The position numbers were made by a program, and so were the translations under genes. Shown here piece by piece: positions 25,345-33,671 of a stretch of 64,000 nucleotides of DNA. The stretch spans positions 5,489-69,488 of the forward strand of contig NZ_JBQKGJ010000020.1 of the NCBI RefSeq assembly GCF_052118845.1, read 5' to 3'. The notes beneath the pieces were generated by a model. That model saw only the letters and a list, made by a program, of their open reading frames with translations. It was not told where the DNA came from and searched no databases. Every line of letters begins with the position of its first letter. Position 1 is the first letter of the stretch. This DNA comes from Bilifractor sp002394235 (GTDB lineage Bacteria; Bacillota; Clostridia; Lachnospirales; Lachnospiraceae).

Positions 25345-26529
25345 TTATAGAAGTTCGGTTGTTTCCCTTTCCTTCCGGCGTTTTCTGCGCACACTGTTGA
25401 TATGCCGTTCGAAGTCTCCGCTGTTGATCAGGTCTGTCAGGACATACTGCTCAAAGGTGGGGACGGTGCTTGAATAGAATCCGACCTTTGTCTGAAACTG
25501 TCCCACAAGCTCCTCCGGCAGGATCATGTATCCGATACGGATGGAGGGTGAGACGGTTTTGGAAAAAGTGTTCAGATAGATCACGGTCTTCATGGGCTCC
25601 AGGGAGAAGAGCGTGTCTTCGGCCTTTGAGGATACCGTGAATTCCGAATCAAAATCATCCTCGATGATGGTTCCGTTCCTGTCTGCCGCCCACCGGATGT
25701 ATTCCCTCCGCTTGGAGGCGGAAGCTGTGATGCCGCTCGGGAAACTGTTGAAGGGCGTCACATGAAGGACGGTGGCCTTTGTGGCCGCGAGTTCGGTGCT
25801 CAGAATACCCTCCGGTCCCATTTTGAGCATATCGCAGACGACACCGTTCGCCGCGTACATGCGGCGGATTTTCTCATAAGAGGGATCTTCGAGAGCGTAG
25901 ATACGGTCATGGCCGAGCAGCTGAACGATCAGGCTGTACAGGTATTCCGCTCCGGATCCGATGATGACCTGAGATGGTTCGATGCGGATGCCGCGGCTTC
26001 TGGCCAGATAGGACGCGATCGCAATCCGCAGCTCGGGAATGCCGCTTCCGGGAGACTTGACCAGAACCTTCTCTCCCTGACAGGTCAGAACCCTGCGCAT
26101 GGTCCGCGCGAGGATGCTGTACGGAATGCCGTCAGAGCTGTCCGAAACACCGGAGCGCGTCGTCTCATCCAGCACATCCCGTTCCTGTCGTTTCAGCCGC
26201 TTCTCGGAAAAACGCGGCGGATAAGGATGTGCGTGACCTCCGGCACCACCTTCGTGGGCTGTCATTCCCGCTACGGGAACGACGTCCGCTTCCCGGTAGC
26301 AGACATAATAGCCGCTTCGCTCTCTCGACTCAACATAGCCCTCGTCACACAGAATCGCGTAGCTGTGTTCGACGGTGATGATGCTGACCCCTACCTCTGA
26401 GGTAACCAGCCGTTTGGATGGCAGTTTCGTGCCGTAAGGATATGCGCCTGTCACAATGTCCTCCCGCATCTGCAGATAGAGCTGCATATAGGCGGGCTGT
26501 CTGGAATTTCGGTCGATTGAGTATCGCAT
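25345..26529 (-). CDS. MocR-type GntR regulator with a shortened aminotransferase domain
   Basis: N-terminal winged helix-turn-helix of the GntR family (about residues 8-78, SKRLVTSEVGVSIITVEHSY and GYVESRERSGYYV) joined to a fold-type I aminotransferase-like domain. The PLP Lys is visible in LNTFSKTVSPSIRIGY near 325, with IIEDDFDSEF near 285. The protein stops at residue 394 after RRKRRKERETTELL. Most MocR proteins continue for roughly 80-100 residues that close the small aminotransferase subdomain, so this one appears C-terminally truncated. The stop lies only 27 bp from the transporter start. Its own start has a weak ribosome binding site and is preceded by four 32-bp repeats. MocR proteins usually control transporters or vitamin B6/amino-acid genes. 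Confidence 0.85.
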   Translation of the reverse strand: MRYSIDRNSRQPAYMQLYLQMREDIVTGAYPYGTKLPSKRLVTSEVGVSIITVEHSYAILCDEGYVESRERSGYYVCYREADVVPVAGMTAHEGGAGGHAHPYPPRFSEKRLKRQERDVLDETTRSGVSDSSDGIPYSILARTMRRVLTCQGEKVLVKSPGSGIPELRIAIASYLARSRGIRIEPSQVIIGSGAEYLYSLIVQLLGHDRIYALEDPSYEKIRRMYAANGVVCDMLKMGPEGILSTELAATKATVLHVTPFNSFPSGITASASKRREYIRWAADRNGTIIEDDFDSEFTVSSKAEDTLFSLEPMKTVIYLNTFSKTVSPSIRIGYMILPEELVGQFQTKVGFYSSTVPTFEQYVLTDLINSGDFERHINSVRRKRRKERETTELL

Positions 26530-26547
26530 GGCAGTTTACTGAGGATG

Positions 26548-26675
26548 GTGACTGCGCCGGTTTACAGCGCAGCAGTATAGTGACTGCGCCGGTTTACAAC
26601 GCAGCAGTTTAGTGACTGCACCGGTTTACAGCGCAGTAGTATGGCGATTGCGCCGGTTTACAGCGCAACAGTTTA
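26548..26675. repeat. Four tandem 32-bp units upstream of the MocR gene
   Basis: Units start at 26548, 26580, 26612 and 26644. Each has an imperfect dyad, CTGCGC-9-GCGCAG, within GTGACTGCGCCGGTTTACAG. The 32-bp period is about three helical turns, so dyads would face the same side of the DNA. The array begins 18 bp upstream of the MocR start codon, a position suited to autoregulation. Confidence 0.85.
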
Positions 26676-26788
26676 ACGCGGAAAACACTCTCATGATTAT
26701 ATACGAAACATGAATGAATTTCAATTTTTTTGGGAGAATACTACATTACGGCAACTGCGGCCGGGAAAAAATCCCGGAGCAGGTCTGA

Positions 26789-26884
26789 TTTACGCGAACA
26801 GAGAGCCGCAGCCGAATGCGAAGTATTCGTGTGCGGCGAGCGTCGCGATAGCGAGATAAAACTCGCGCAGCGTGTTTTATCTCG
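26789..26884 (+). repeat. 96-bp dispersed hairpin element, copy 4
   Basis: Same element as at 3190, with ACAGAGAGCC instead of ACAGTGAGCC. Unlike the other copies, both flanking genes are on the minus strand and the element ends only 7 bp from the yitT stop codon. A short CCGGGA/TCCCGG hairpin lies 11 bp to its left. Confidence 0.9.
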
Positions 26885-26891
26885 TTTCGAA

Positions 26892-27755
26892 TCATAGCCG
26901 GGGCTGCTTGAAGTTGCCGACGAGCTTTTCGGATTTCACGACATTTATGATGGCGTGTGGATCTGCCCTGCGTATCACTTCAATAGCTTCGCTTGCCTCG
27001 TAGCTGGATGTGACGGCAAGCAGAAGACTGGTTTTTTCACCGGTATAGCCTCCGGTGCCGTCCAGAATGGTGACGCCATGGTCGAAGCGCTTTAGGTAGG
27101 CCTTTGTGACATCGGTCTTGTGCTTGGTGAATATCTGAAGCACGACCCGTTTGTAGCGGTTGTGGAAGGTATTAATCATCCGGGTGGATATAAACTGGAA
27201 GATAATCGAATAGCCGGCCTGGCCCCATCCTGCGACCGATCCGAAGATTGCCAGCTGCAGGCAGTTGAAGAAGAAGACCTGCATCCAGATCTCATTTCCC
27301 GTCTTGTTTGATACGTAGAGGGCGATGAAATCTGTTCCTCCGGTGGAGCCGCCACCCTGAAGGGCAATCGTGGTGCCTGCGCCCCAGATTACTCCGCCGA
27401 AGATCACATTGAGAATCTCCTGGTCAAAAATCCGGTAGTGAGGAAACAGATGCATGAACAGAGACAGCATCAGAATCTGGATCAGGGACAGCAGGACAAA
27501 TCGCTTTGAGATATGGCGGATGCAGAAAAGCGCGACCGGAATATTCAGCCCCAGATACACAACGATCAGCGGGATATTTACATGGAACAGGCCGCCGATG
27601 ACATGTGTCAGACGGGAGATGCCCATGACTCCGCCCGGGAGCAGGTTGGCTTCTTCAATCAGCAGGTTATTGCCGCAGGCCATGATAAAAGAGGAAAGAA
27701 TCATGGCGCCCAGAGAGAACATATTTCTTCTGGTGAATATTTTGTTTTCAGTCAT
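26892..27755 (-). CDS. YitT family membrane protein with DUF2179
   Basis: A 287-residue YitT-type protein. About five membrane segments occupy residues 12-190, with the family glycine-rich blocks NNLLIEEANLLPGGVMGISRL and GVIWGAGTTIALQGGGSTGGTDFIA. The C-terminal DUF2179 domain (about 215-285) has the VTILDGTGGYTGEKTSLLLAV motif. The biochemical role of the family is not established; membrane transport or sensing is presumed. It is transcribed divergently from the DAHP synthase gene. Confidence 0.92.
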   Translation of the reverse strand: MTENKIFTRRNMFSLGAMILSSFIMACGNNLLIEEANLLPGGVMGISRLTHVIGGLFHVNIPLIVVYLGLNIPVALFCIRHISKRFVLLSLIQILMLSLFMHLFPHYRIFDQEILNVIFGGVIWGAGTTIALQGGGSTGGTDFIALYVSNKTGNEIWMQVFFFNCLQLAIFGSVAGWGQAGYSIIFQFISTRMINTFHNRYKRVVLQIFTKHKTDVTKAYLKRFDHGVTILDGTGGYTGEKTSLLLAVTSSYEASEAIEVIRRADPHAIINVVKSEKLVGNFKQPRL

Positions 27756-28131
27756 AGCGGATTCTCCTCGTTCGTTTGCTTCCTTCGATTAGTAATCTGA
27801 AGGATATCGAATTTCTACAGCTCTATTGTACAGGAAAAGATATCTGAAAGGAATGTATCCGGAGGGATTTTTTCAAAGGATGAATGGCTCTGTTCAGCGA
27901 CATGGAACGCAGGTCAAGGTGGCTTGAGCCAGGGGCGGAGAGAAAATTTGGGCATATGTGTGCGACAACAGGGTGAAAATGTGAAATATCTGGCGGGATG
28001 TGAAAAAAATATCGTGCCGGGTTGATTTGATGTGTATTTATGGTATCATATAAAGACACGCTTCTTTTACACTTTAAAGCGCGAAAATAGATTCGGAACG
28101 ATCCGATCATGAAACAAGGAGAGAAGACACT
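27756..28131. other. Divergent intergenic region, yitT and DAHP synthase
   Basis: 376 bp with AT-rich stretches. A promoter for the DAHP synthase gene is likely at 28022-28049. I found no T-box, attenuator peptide or operator that I can name, and no gene. Confidence 0.45.
28022..28049 (+). promoter_or_regulatory. Likely promoter of the DAHP synthase gene
   Basis: TTGATT (28022-28027) and TATCAT (28044-28049) are spaced 16 bp, about 80 bp ahead of the start codon, in an AT-rich context. Confidence 0.5.
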
Positions 28132-29166
28132 ATGGAAATGCAGATGAATTTTATCCGGAAACTTCCGACACCGCAGGAGCTGAAGGCGGAGTTTCCGCTT
28201 GACCAGAGGCTGAAGGACATCAAAGAGCAGAGAGACCAGGAGATCGAAGCGATCTTTACCGGGAAGGATGACCGTTTTCTTCTGATTATCGGCCCCTGCT
28301 CGGCGGACAATGAAGATGCCGTTCTGGATTATATGAACCGTCTGGCAAAAGTACAGGAAAAGGTGAAGGACAGAATCTTCATCATTCCCCGTGTCTATAC
28401 GAATAAACCGAGAACGCTCGGGACCGGATATAAGGGAATGCTGCATCAGCCGGATCCCGAGGGCAAGGAGGATATGCTCGCGGGCATCATCGCGATCCGG
28501 GATATGCACACGAGAGTGATCCGGGAGACCGGCTTCACCTGCGCGGAGGAGATGCTCTATCCGGAGAATCACAGATATCTGTCGGATCTGCTGTCCTATG
28601 TGGCGGTCGGCGCGCGCTCCGTGGAGGATCAGCTGCACCGCCTCGTGGCGAGCGGCATCGGCATCCCTGCAGGAATGAAAAATCCGACCTCCGGCGATCT
28701 GACGGTTATGATGAATTCCATCACAGCGGCTCAGTCCAGACAGAAGTTCCTTTACAGGGGATGGGAGGTTCAGACGACGGGAAATCCGATGGCACATGCT
28801 ATTCTCCGCGGATATGTTGACAAATTTAACAACAGTATGCCAAATTATCATTATGAAGACCTTCGAAATGTCTGTGAGCTCTATGCGGAGCGGGATCTGA
28901 AGAACCCGGCGGTGATCGTGGACTGCAATCATGCGAATTCCGGTAAGAAATACATTGAGCAGATCCGTATAGCCAAGGACGTTCTTCACAGCATGCATGT
29001 ATCTGAAGACATTCACAGGATGGTGAAGGGCCTCATGATCGAGAGCTATCTGGAAGATGGAAATCAGAAGATCGGTGAGGGCATCTATGGAAAATCAATC
29101 ACAGATCCCTGCCTTGGCTGGGAGAAGTCCGAGAAGCTGATCTGCGAGCTGGCAGAACTGGTATAA
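28132..29166 (+). CDS. 3-deoxy-7-phosphoheptulonate (DAHP) synthase, class I
   Basis: This enzyme joins phosphoenolpyruvate and erythrose 4-phosphate in the first step of aromatic amino-acid synthesis. The 344-residue protein has class I alpha (AroF/G/H-like) motifs: LLIIGPCSADNEDAVLDY with the metal Cys near residue 58, PRVYTNKPRTLGTGYKG, GARSVEDQLHR, GIPAGMKNPTSGDL, and the late metal and substrate block IVDCNHANSGKK near 265. A short N-terminal extension could carry feedback regulation, as in AroG-type enzymes. RBS AAGGAGAG precedes the ATG. Its 3' end is partly re-copied by the repeat that follows. Confidence 0.95.
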   Translation: MEMQMNFIRKLPTPQELKAEFPLDQRLKDIKEQRDQEIEAIFTGKDDRFLLIIGPCSADNEDAVLDYMNRLAKVQEKVKDRIFIIPRVYTNKPRTLGTGYKGMLHQPDPEGKEDMLAGIIAIRDMHTRVIRETGFTCAEEMLYPENHRYLSDLLSYVAVGARSVEDQLHRLVASGIGIPAGMKNPTSGDLTVMMNSITAAQSRQKFLYRGWEVQTTGNPMAHAILRGYVDKFNNSMPNYHYEDLRNVCELYAERDLKNPAVIVDCNHANSGKKYIEQIRIAKDVLHSMHVSEDIHRMVKGLMIESYLEDGNQKIGEGIYGKSITDPCLGWEKSEKLICELAELV

Positions 29167-29171
29167 GCTGA

Positions 29172-29272
29172 CAGAACGCTCAGAAAATAAACAGACCAGA
29201 ATAGCGCGTTCAGAACGCCCAGAAAATAAACAAACCCAAACAGAGCGTTCAGAAAACAAACAAACGAACCGG
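29172..29272. repeat. 39-bp tandem units after the DAHP synthase gene
   Basis: Two full 39-bp units (29172-29210 and 29211-29249), starting CAGAACGC and rich in CAGAAAATAAACA, and a partial third. AGCTGACAGAACG at the array start resembles AGCTGGCAGAACT at the end of the upstream coding region. Confidence 0.75.
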
Positions 29273-29308
29273 CGCAGCCTGCAGAACTGTGCGAAGAAGA
29301 GTAAGTGA

Positions 29309-31036
29309 ATGATAACAGATAAGACGCAGAAAACTGAAAGGGATAAAACCGCGTATCCGGATTCGCGGGAGGCGCTTGCCGGGCAGATTCTGCAGTTCGC
29401 GCGGGACAAGCTGATCACGGAGATGCCATATCTGAACCGGGCGCTCCTGGCGATGCCGGTGGTCTTTTATACACCGTCCGCAGAGAGAGCTGATGAACCG
29501 GGAGACAGGATGAATCCGGCTCCGAAGGGCGTATTGCCGGGGTCCGGGACAGCTGGCTTAGGCCCGGTGAGCTCCGCTGGAGAGAAGGAAAAGACGGAGA
29601 GTGAGTTCCGGAATCCGGAAAGTGAGGGTGCAGAGCGTGATCAGGAAAAGAAGACCCTAGGGGAAAAGCTCGCCGGAAGCCTGCTCGGCATTGATGCCGG
29701 CGGGTACCGTCTGGCGGATCTTCCTGCGGGCATCGGAACTAACGGCAGCTACATTTACTGTGATGCGGAATCAGTGATCCGGTTGTTTCGAGAGGACCGG
29801 ATCCGACTGATCCGAACCTTCCTTCACATGATTTTCCACTGTCTCTTTCGGCATCCGTTCCGGTATACGAGACTGGAGACGGGGCTGTGGGACCTGGCTG
29901 CCGATATCGCCGCGGAAAACGCGGTGGAGGAGTGCGGTCTTCGTGATCTGGAGCTTCCGGAAGACTGGGAGCGCAGAAACCGGATCCGCCAGCTGCGCAG
30001 ATACACAGAGAAGATGACCGCCGAGAGCCTTTATCGTTTGTTCCTTGGAGAATCCGTACCGGAAAAGGATGGCAATGTTCCGGGAGAAAATCAGGTCACG
30101 AAGGATGGCAATGTTCGGGGAGAGAATCTGGCCTCGAGGGATGGTAATGTTCCGGGAGAAAATCTGGCCTCGGGAGAGGGCAATGCTCATAGAGAGAATG
30201 GAGCAGAGGAGCTCCGTGAGCTCTTTCGTTTTGATCTGCACGAGCCATGGCTGATGGAAGATCATGTCTGGAAGGAGATGATCATCCGCCGGGGCGGAGA
30301 TTCGGTCGGACAGAAGTGGCAGACCATCAGCAGCGGCGTGCAGAAGGATATGGAGTCCTTCGAGAAGAACCAGGCAAGAGTTCCGGGTGGATTGAAAAAG
30401 GTTTTTCACGAGCAGTACCGGAAAAGCGGAGAGTATGAGTCGTTTCTCCGGAAGTTTGCGAGATCGGCGGAAGAGATTCACGTCAACCCGGATGAATTTG
30501 ACTATATCTATTATACTTATGGCATGCAGCTGTACCGTAACATGCCGCTGATCGAGCCGCTTGAATATCGGGAGACCATGAAGATCCGTGATTTTGTCAT
30601 CGCGCTGGATACCTCTGGCTCCTGCCAGGGATCGACGATCCGTAACTTTCTCCACAAGACGTGGTCCGTGCTGAAAACGACAGAGAGCTTTACAGAACGG
30701 ATGAATCTTCATATTATACAATGTGACAGCGACATACAGGAGGACAGAAAGATAACCTCCGATGAAGAGTTTGAGCGGTACATGAAGAGCATTGAGATTT
30801 CCGGGTCCGGAGGAACAGACTTCCGGCCCGTGTTTGAACGGGTAGACCAGATGAGAGCTTCCGGAGAACTGAGAAATCTCCGGGGACTCCTTTATTTCAC
30901 GGACGGATACGGGACGTTTCCACTGCGGAAACCAGAGTATCAGACGGCGTTTATTTTTGTCAGAGAGGGATTTGAGATTCCGAAGGTGCCGTCGTGGGCG
31001 ATGAGGCTCGTTCTGGACGCGGAAGACTTCGGTTAG
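29309..31036 (+). CDS. VWA-like domain protein with DUF2201-type N-terminal domain
   Basis: A 575-residue cytosolic protein. The N-terminal half resembles the DUF2201 metallopeptidase-like domain: LHMIFHCLFRHPF near residue 172 keeps the histidines, but the Glu of a zinc HExxH motif is Met. A low-complexity insert near 250-300 repeats DGNVPGENLAS. The C-terminal half is a von Willebrand A domain with MIDAS residues in VIALDTSGSC (near 430), SGSGGTDF (near 500) and YFTDGYG (near 530). It pairs with the MoxR-like ATPase encoded next; MoxR/VWA pairs act as chaperones or metal/cofactor insertion machines. The residues 60-130 insert is also low-complexity. The loss of Glu argues against peptidase activity. 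Confidence 0.87.
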   Translation: MITDKTQKTERDKTAYPDSREALAGQILQFARDKLITEMPYLNRALLAMPVVFYTPSAERADEPGDRMNPAPKGVLPGSGTAGLGPVSSAGEKEKTESEFRNPESEGAERDQEKKTLGEKLAGSLLGIDAGGYRLADLPAGIGTNGSYIYCDAESVIRLFREDRIRLIRTFLHMIFHCLFRHPFRYTRLETGLWDLAADIAAENAVEECGLRDLELPEDWERRNRIRQLRRYTEKMTAESLYRLFLGESVPEKDGNVPGENQVTKDGNVRGENLASRDGNVPGENLASGEGNAHRENGAEELRELFRFDLHEPWLMEDHVWKEMIIRRGGDSVGQKWQTISSGVQKDMESFEKNQARVPGGLKKVFHEQYRKSGEYESFLRKFARSAEEIHVNPDEFDYIYYTYGMQLYRNMPLIEPLEYRETMKIRDFVIALDTSGSCQGSTIRNFLHKTWSVLKTTESFTERMNLHIIQCDSDIQEDRKITSDEEFERYMKSIEISGSGGTDFRPVFERVDQMRASGELRNLRGLLYFTDGYGTFPLRKPEYQTAFIFVREGFEIPKVPSWAMRLVLDAEDFG

Positions 31037-31326
31037 CGGAAGCAAAGCTGAAGATGCGTGAGCAGTAAGCCGCGTCCGCCGGGCACGCATCGCAAAAACG
31101 CTGACAGGCTTGCGGAACTGGCCCTGAAAAAGAGAACGTAATACAGACAGAGACGCAGACGGGGCCACGGACTGTAACACAAACGGAGACGCAGACGGGG
31201 CCACGAACCGGTACACAGCGGGAGATGCAGACGGGGCCACGGACCGGAACATAGACGGAGAAAGAGACACAGACCGGTACACAGTCGGAGACGCAGAAAG
31301 AGTCAGAGATACAGAAAGAGATAGGA
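31037..31326 (+). repeat. 36-bp tandem repeats in the VWA-ATPase gap
   Basis: Units of 36 bp start at 31143, 31179 and 31215 and share GAGACGCAGACGGGGCCACG. Shorter decayed units continue to about 31320. The array runs almost to the ATPase start codon, leaving GAGATAGGA as a weak ribosome binding site. No gene or terminator is seen, so both genes may be on one transcript. Confidence 0.75.
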
Positions 31327-32835
31327 ATGAATATACAGCAGGCAAAGGAACAGATTCGTCAGGCAGTGATGATCTATCTGATGAAGGATGAATATGGAAA
31401 TTACAGAATTCCTCTGGAGAGGCAGAGACCGGTGTTCCTGATCGGCGCGCCGGGAATCGGAAAAACTGCAATCATGGAACAGATCGCGAGGGAGCTTGAT
31501 ATCTCCCTCGTCTCATATTCCATGACACACCACACGAGACAGAGCGCTCTCGGTCTGCCGTTTATCTCCCGCAAGAGCTATCAGGGCGAGGCCTGCAATG
31601 TTTCCGAATATACGATGAGTGAGATTATCGCCTCCATGTATGAAAACATGGAGAAATCCGGAAAGAAGGAAGGCATACTGTTTCTGGATGAGATCAACTG
31701 TGTCTCGGAAACGCTCGGTCCTTCCATGCTTCAGTTTTTGCAGTACAAGACCTTCGGCACTCATCAGATCCCGCGGGGCTGGGTCGTGGTAACTGCCGGC
31801 AATCCGCCGGAGTACAACCGATCGGTGCATGAGTTTGATATCGTCACACTGGACCGCCTTAAGGTCCTGAAGGCGGAGCCAGATTATGCCACATGGAAGA
31901 CCTATGCGGAAAAGCAGGGAATTCACAAGGCAATTCAGTCTTATCTGGATATCAATCCGGATGATTTCTATTCGATCGAGACGACGGTTGACGGCAAGAA
32001 CTACGTGACGGCGCGCGGCTGGGAAGATCTCTCCGAGGCAATTTTTCTCTATGAGGAACAGAGTTTCCCGGTTGATGAGATGCTGATCGGACAGTATCTG
32101 CACCATCCGAGAATTGCCGCGGAATTTGCAACGTATTATCAGCTGTACCGGAAGTACCGGGAAGACTACCAGGTCCGCCGCATTCTGGACGGGACCGCGG
32201 AGAGCCAGATCGTGGCGAGAGCGGGGAAGGCACCCTTTGATGAGAGAATCACGCTTCTTGGGCTTCTGACGGAGGCGCTTCTGCCGGAAATCCGGCAGAA
32301 CGTGCGGGAGGAAGACTGCCTGAAGGGTCTGCACGCCGGACTGGCTGAGATCGGTGCCGGGATACAGGAAAAAAATGCGCGGTCCGTCTCGGAGCTTCTG
32401 ACAGAAGCTATGCAGAAAGAAGAGCAGAAGCTGGAGGAGCTGACGGCGGCAAACGGGATCACAGACGATGAGAGACTCCGGAGGCAGTACCCCATCGCCT
32501 TTGCCGGGGAGTGTCTGAAGGATTTTCGTCTGGAAAAGCCTGCGGGATCCGACAAAGAATTTGAAATTGTAAAAAGAATTTTCTCGGGGCGCGTCAGCTC
32601 TATGAAGGGGGAGACCTCCCGGATCAGCAGGGAGATTTCCAACGTATTCGATTTTGTCAGCCGCGCCTTCGGCGACGGGAATGAAATGCTTCTCCTGGTG
32701 ACAGAGCTCACGGTCAACGATTACAGCGTCCGCTTTCTCAGTGCGCACGGGAATGAGGAATATTTCCGCTACCATGAAAAGTTCATGCTTTCCGAGAGGG
32801 AAAAGGAGCTGTCCCGGGAAGTGAATGCGATTTAA
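31327..32835 (+). CDS. MoxR-like AAA+ ATPase
   Basis: A 502-residue AAA+ protein of the MoxR/dynein-related class. Walker A is GAPGIGKTAI near residue 42, Walker B is GILFLDEIN near 118, sensor 1 is VVTAGNPPEYN near 156, and a later Arg-containing helix follows. Beyond about residue 260 a long helical region of unknown fold completes the protein. It partners with the VWA protein upstream. The C-terminal coding sequence (SREVNAI) is partly re-copied in the tandem repeat that follows the stop codon. Confidence 0.9.
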   Translation: MNIQQAKEQIRQAVMIYLMKDEYGNYRIPLERQRPVFLIGAPGIGKTAIMEQIARELDISLVSYSMTHHTRQSALGLPFISRKSYQGEACNVSEYTMSEIIASMYENMEKSGKKEGILFLDEINCVSETLGPSMLQFLQYKTFGTHQIPRGWVVVTAGNPPEYNRSVHEFDIVTLDRLKVLKAEPDYATWKTYAEKQGIHKAIQSYLDINPDDFYSIETTVDGKNYVTARGWEDLSEAIFLYEEQSFPVDEMLIGQYLHHPRIAAEFATYYQLYRKYREDYQVRRILDGTAESQIVARAGKAPFDERITLLGLLTEALLPEIRQNVREEDCLKGLHAGLAEIGAGIQEKNARSVSELLTEAMQKEEQKLEELTAANGITDDERLRRQYPIAFAGECLKDFRLEKPAGSDKEFEIVKRIFSGRVSSMKGETSRISREISNVFDFVSRAFGDGNEMLLLVTELTVNDYSVRFLSAHGNEEYFRYHEKFMLSEREKELSREVNAI

Positions 32836-32838
32836 GGC

Positions 32839-32940
32839 AGAATGGTACCGGGAAAATGAATGCAATGCGAGAAAGAATGGTGCCGGGAAAATGAATGCAA
32901 TGTGAGAAAGAATGGTGCCGGGAAGTGAATGTGTTGTGAA
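32839..32940. repeat. 35-bp tandem units copying the 3' end of the ATPase gene
   Basis: Units at 32839-32873 and 32874-32908 are nearly identical (AGAATGGTGCCGGGAAAATG..), with a decayed third to 32940. CCGGGAAGTGAATGCGA inside the coding region just before the stop matches the second half of the unit. Confidence 0.8.
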
Positions 32941-32957
32941 GCAGATTGGAATAGCGC

Positions 32958-33488
32958 ATGGTATCGATAGATAAGTATTTAAAAAAAGACGCACTTCTGT
33001 TAAAATATGCACGTAGCGCGGGAGAAAACGAGACAGACAGAATAAAACTTCAGAATTCCGGCACGATTCTTGTGTTTCCGGTTGAGAATACCTACATGAT
33101 GAATGATCTGCTCACCGGGTTCGGCAGAAACGGGAAGGAGTATGATTTCTCGGTCTATGACAGGGTGCTCGACCGTACCTGGATGGATTCCAGGAGAGTG
33201 GAAATGATTCTGATGCGTCTGAAGTATCCGGAGGATCTCGCCCCGGAGAAGGCGGCGGAGTACCGCGGCAGAATCAACGCAAAGCTGGAGGAAGTCCTGC
33301 GTCATCTCGCGGCTGACCGGAATCTTCCGGTACTGAAGCTTCTGGCGGAAGAGGGATTTTTCAATGCGGAAAATATTGAGGGCTGCATTAAAACTCTCGA
33401 AAGAGCCGGTGAGAGAGAAATGATGCTCTGGCTGATGAACTGGAAGAATCAGGAGATCGGAAGCGACGCGTTTGATTTTTCCCTCTGA
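32958..33488 (+). CDS. Conserved-looking hypothetical protein of the VWA/MoxR locus
   Basis: A 176-residue protein of unknown function and no family I recognise. It is soluble and largely helical. The N-terminus has charged residues and TILVFPVENTYMMNDLLTGF. The C-terminal third (LPVLKLLAEEGFFNAENIEGCIKTLERAGEREMMLWLMNWKN) has a helix-turn-helix repeat look, somewhat ankyrin- or HEAT-like. Its position 120 bp after the MoxR ATPase on the same strand suggests a third component or substrate of that machine. The start ATG has only a weak upstream AG-rich site. Confidence 0.7.
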   Translation: MVSIDKYLKKDALLLKYARSAGENETDRIKLQNSGTILVFPVENTYMMNDLLTGFGRNGKEYDFSVYDRVLDRTWMDSRRVEMILMRLKYPEDLAPEKAAEYRGRINAKLEEVLRHLAADRNLPVLKLLAEEGFFNAENIEGCIKTLERAGEREMMLWLMNWKNQEIGSDAFDFSL

Positions 33489-33576
33489 TGCGGCAGGCAC
33501 GCGTATATGCGGTGGATTGCTGAGATGCGCGCCGCGGAATAAATGATGAATATGATTGAGTGGTTAATAAATCAGG

Positions 33577-33620
33577 ATGATTGTTCCGCAGAGGCAGAAT
33601 CTGCCTTTCGGATGAATCAT
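33577..33620 (+). ncRNA. Hairpin in the leader of the purine-type permease gene
   Basis: A long interrupted stem: ATGATT/AATCAT, TCCG/CGGA and AGGCAG/CTGCCT around an AAT loop. A T-rich tract follows about 16 nt later. It could be a weak terminator of the upstream gene or a leader structure. It does not match the purine riboswitch core. Confidence 0.4.
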
Positions 33621-33671
33621 AAATCAACTATTTAAAATTTTTTCAAAAGGAGGAGCCGGTTATTCCGGCGA

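Larger units (their letters stand above)
26530..26891. other. Gene-free region with a repeat array and the 96-bp element
   Basis: 362 bp upstream of the MocR gene and downstream of yitT. It contains four 32-bp repeats (26548-26675), an AT-rich stretch, a small CCGGGA/TCCCGG hairpin at 26761-26777 and copy 4 of the 96-bp element. No coding potential is evident. Confidence 0.6.

Noticed and set aside
13514..26675. CRISPR array from 32-37-bp repeats
   Set aside because: Units are contiguous without unique spacers, copies are degenerate, and no cas genes are present.
30045..30254. Small open frame inside the VWA gene repeat
   Set aside because: It is an alternative frame of the DGNVPGEN repeat with no independent signals.
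29771..31471. 566-codon open frame antisense to the VWA gene
   Set aside because: No recognisable domain, overlaps the 36-bp repeats and a well-supported gene.
33489..33671. Purine riboswitch before the purine-type permease gene
   Set aside because: The conserved three-way-junction core is not seen; only a hairpin of unknown role is present.
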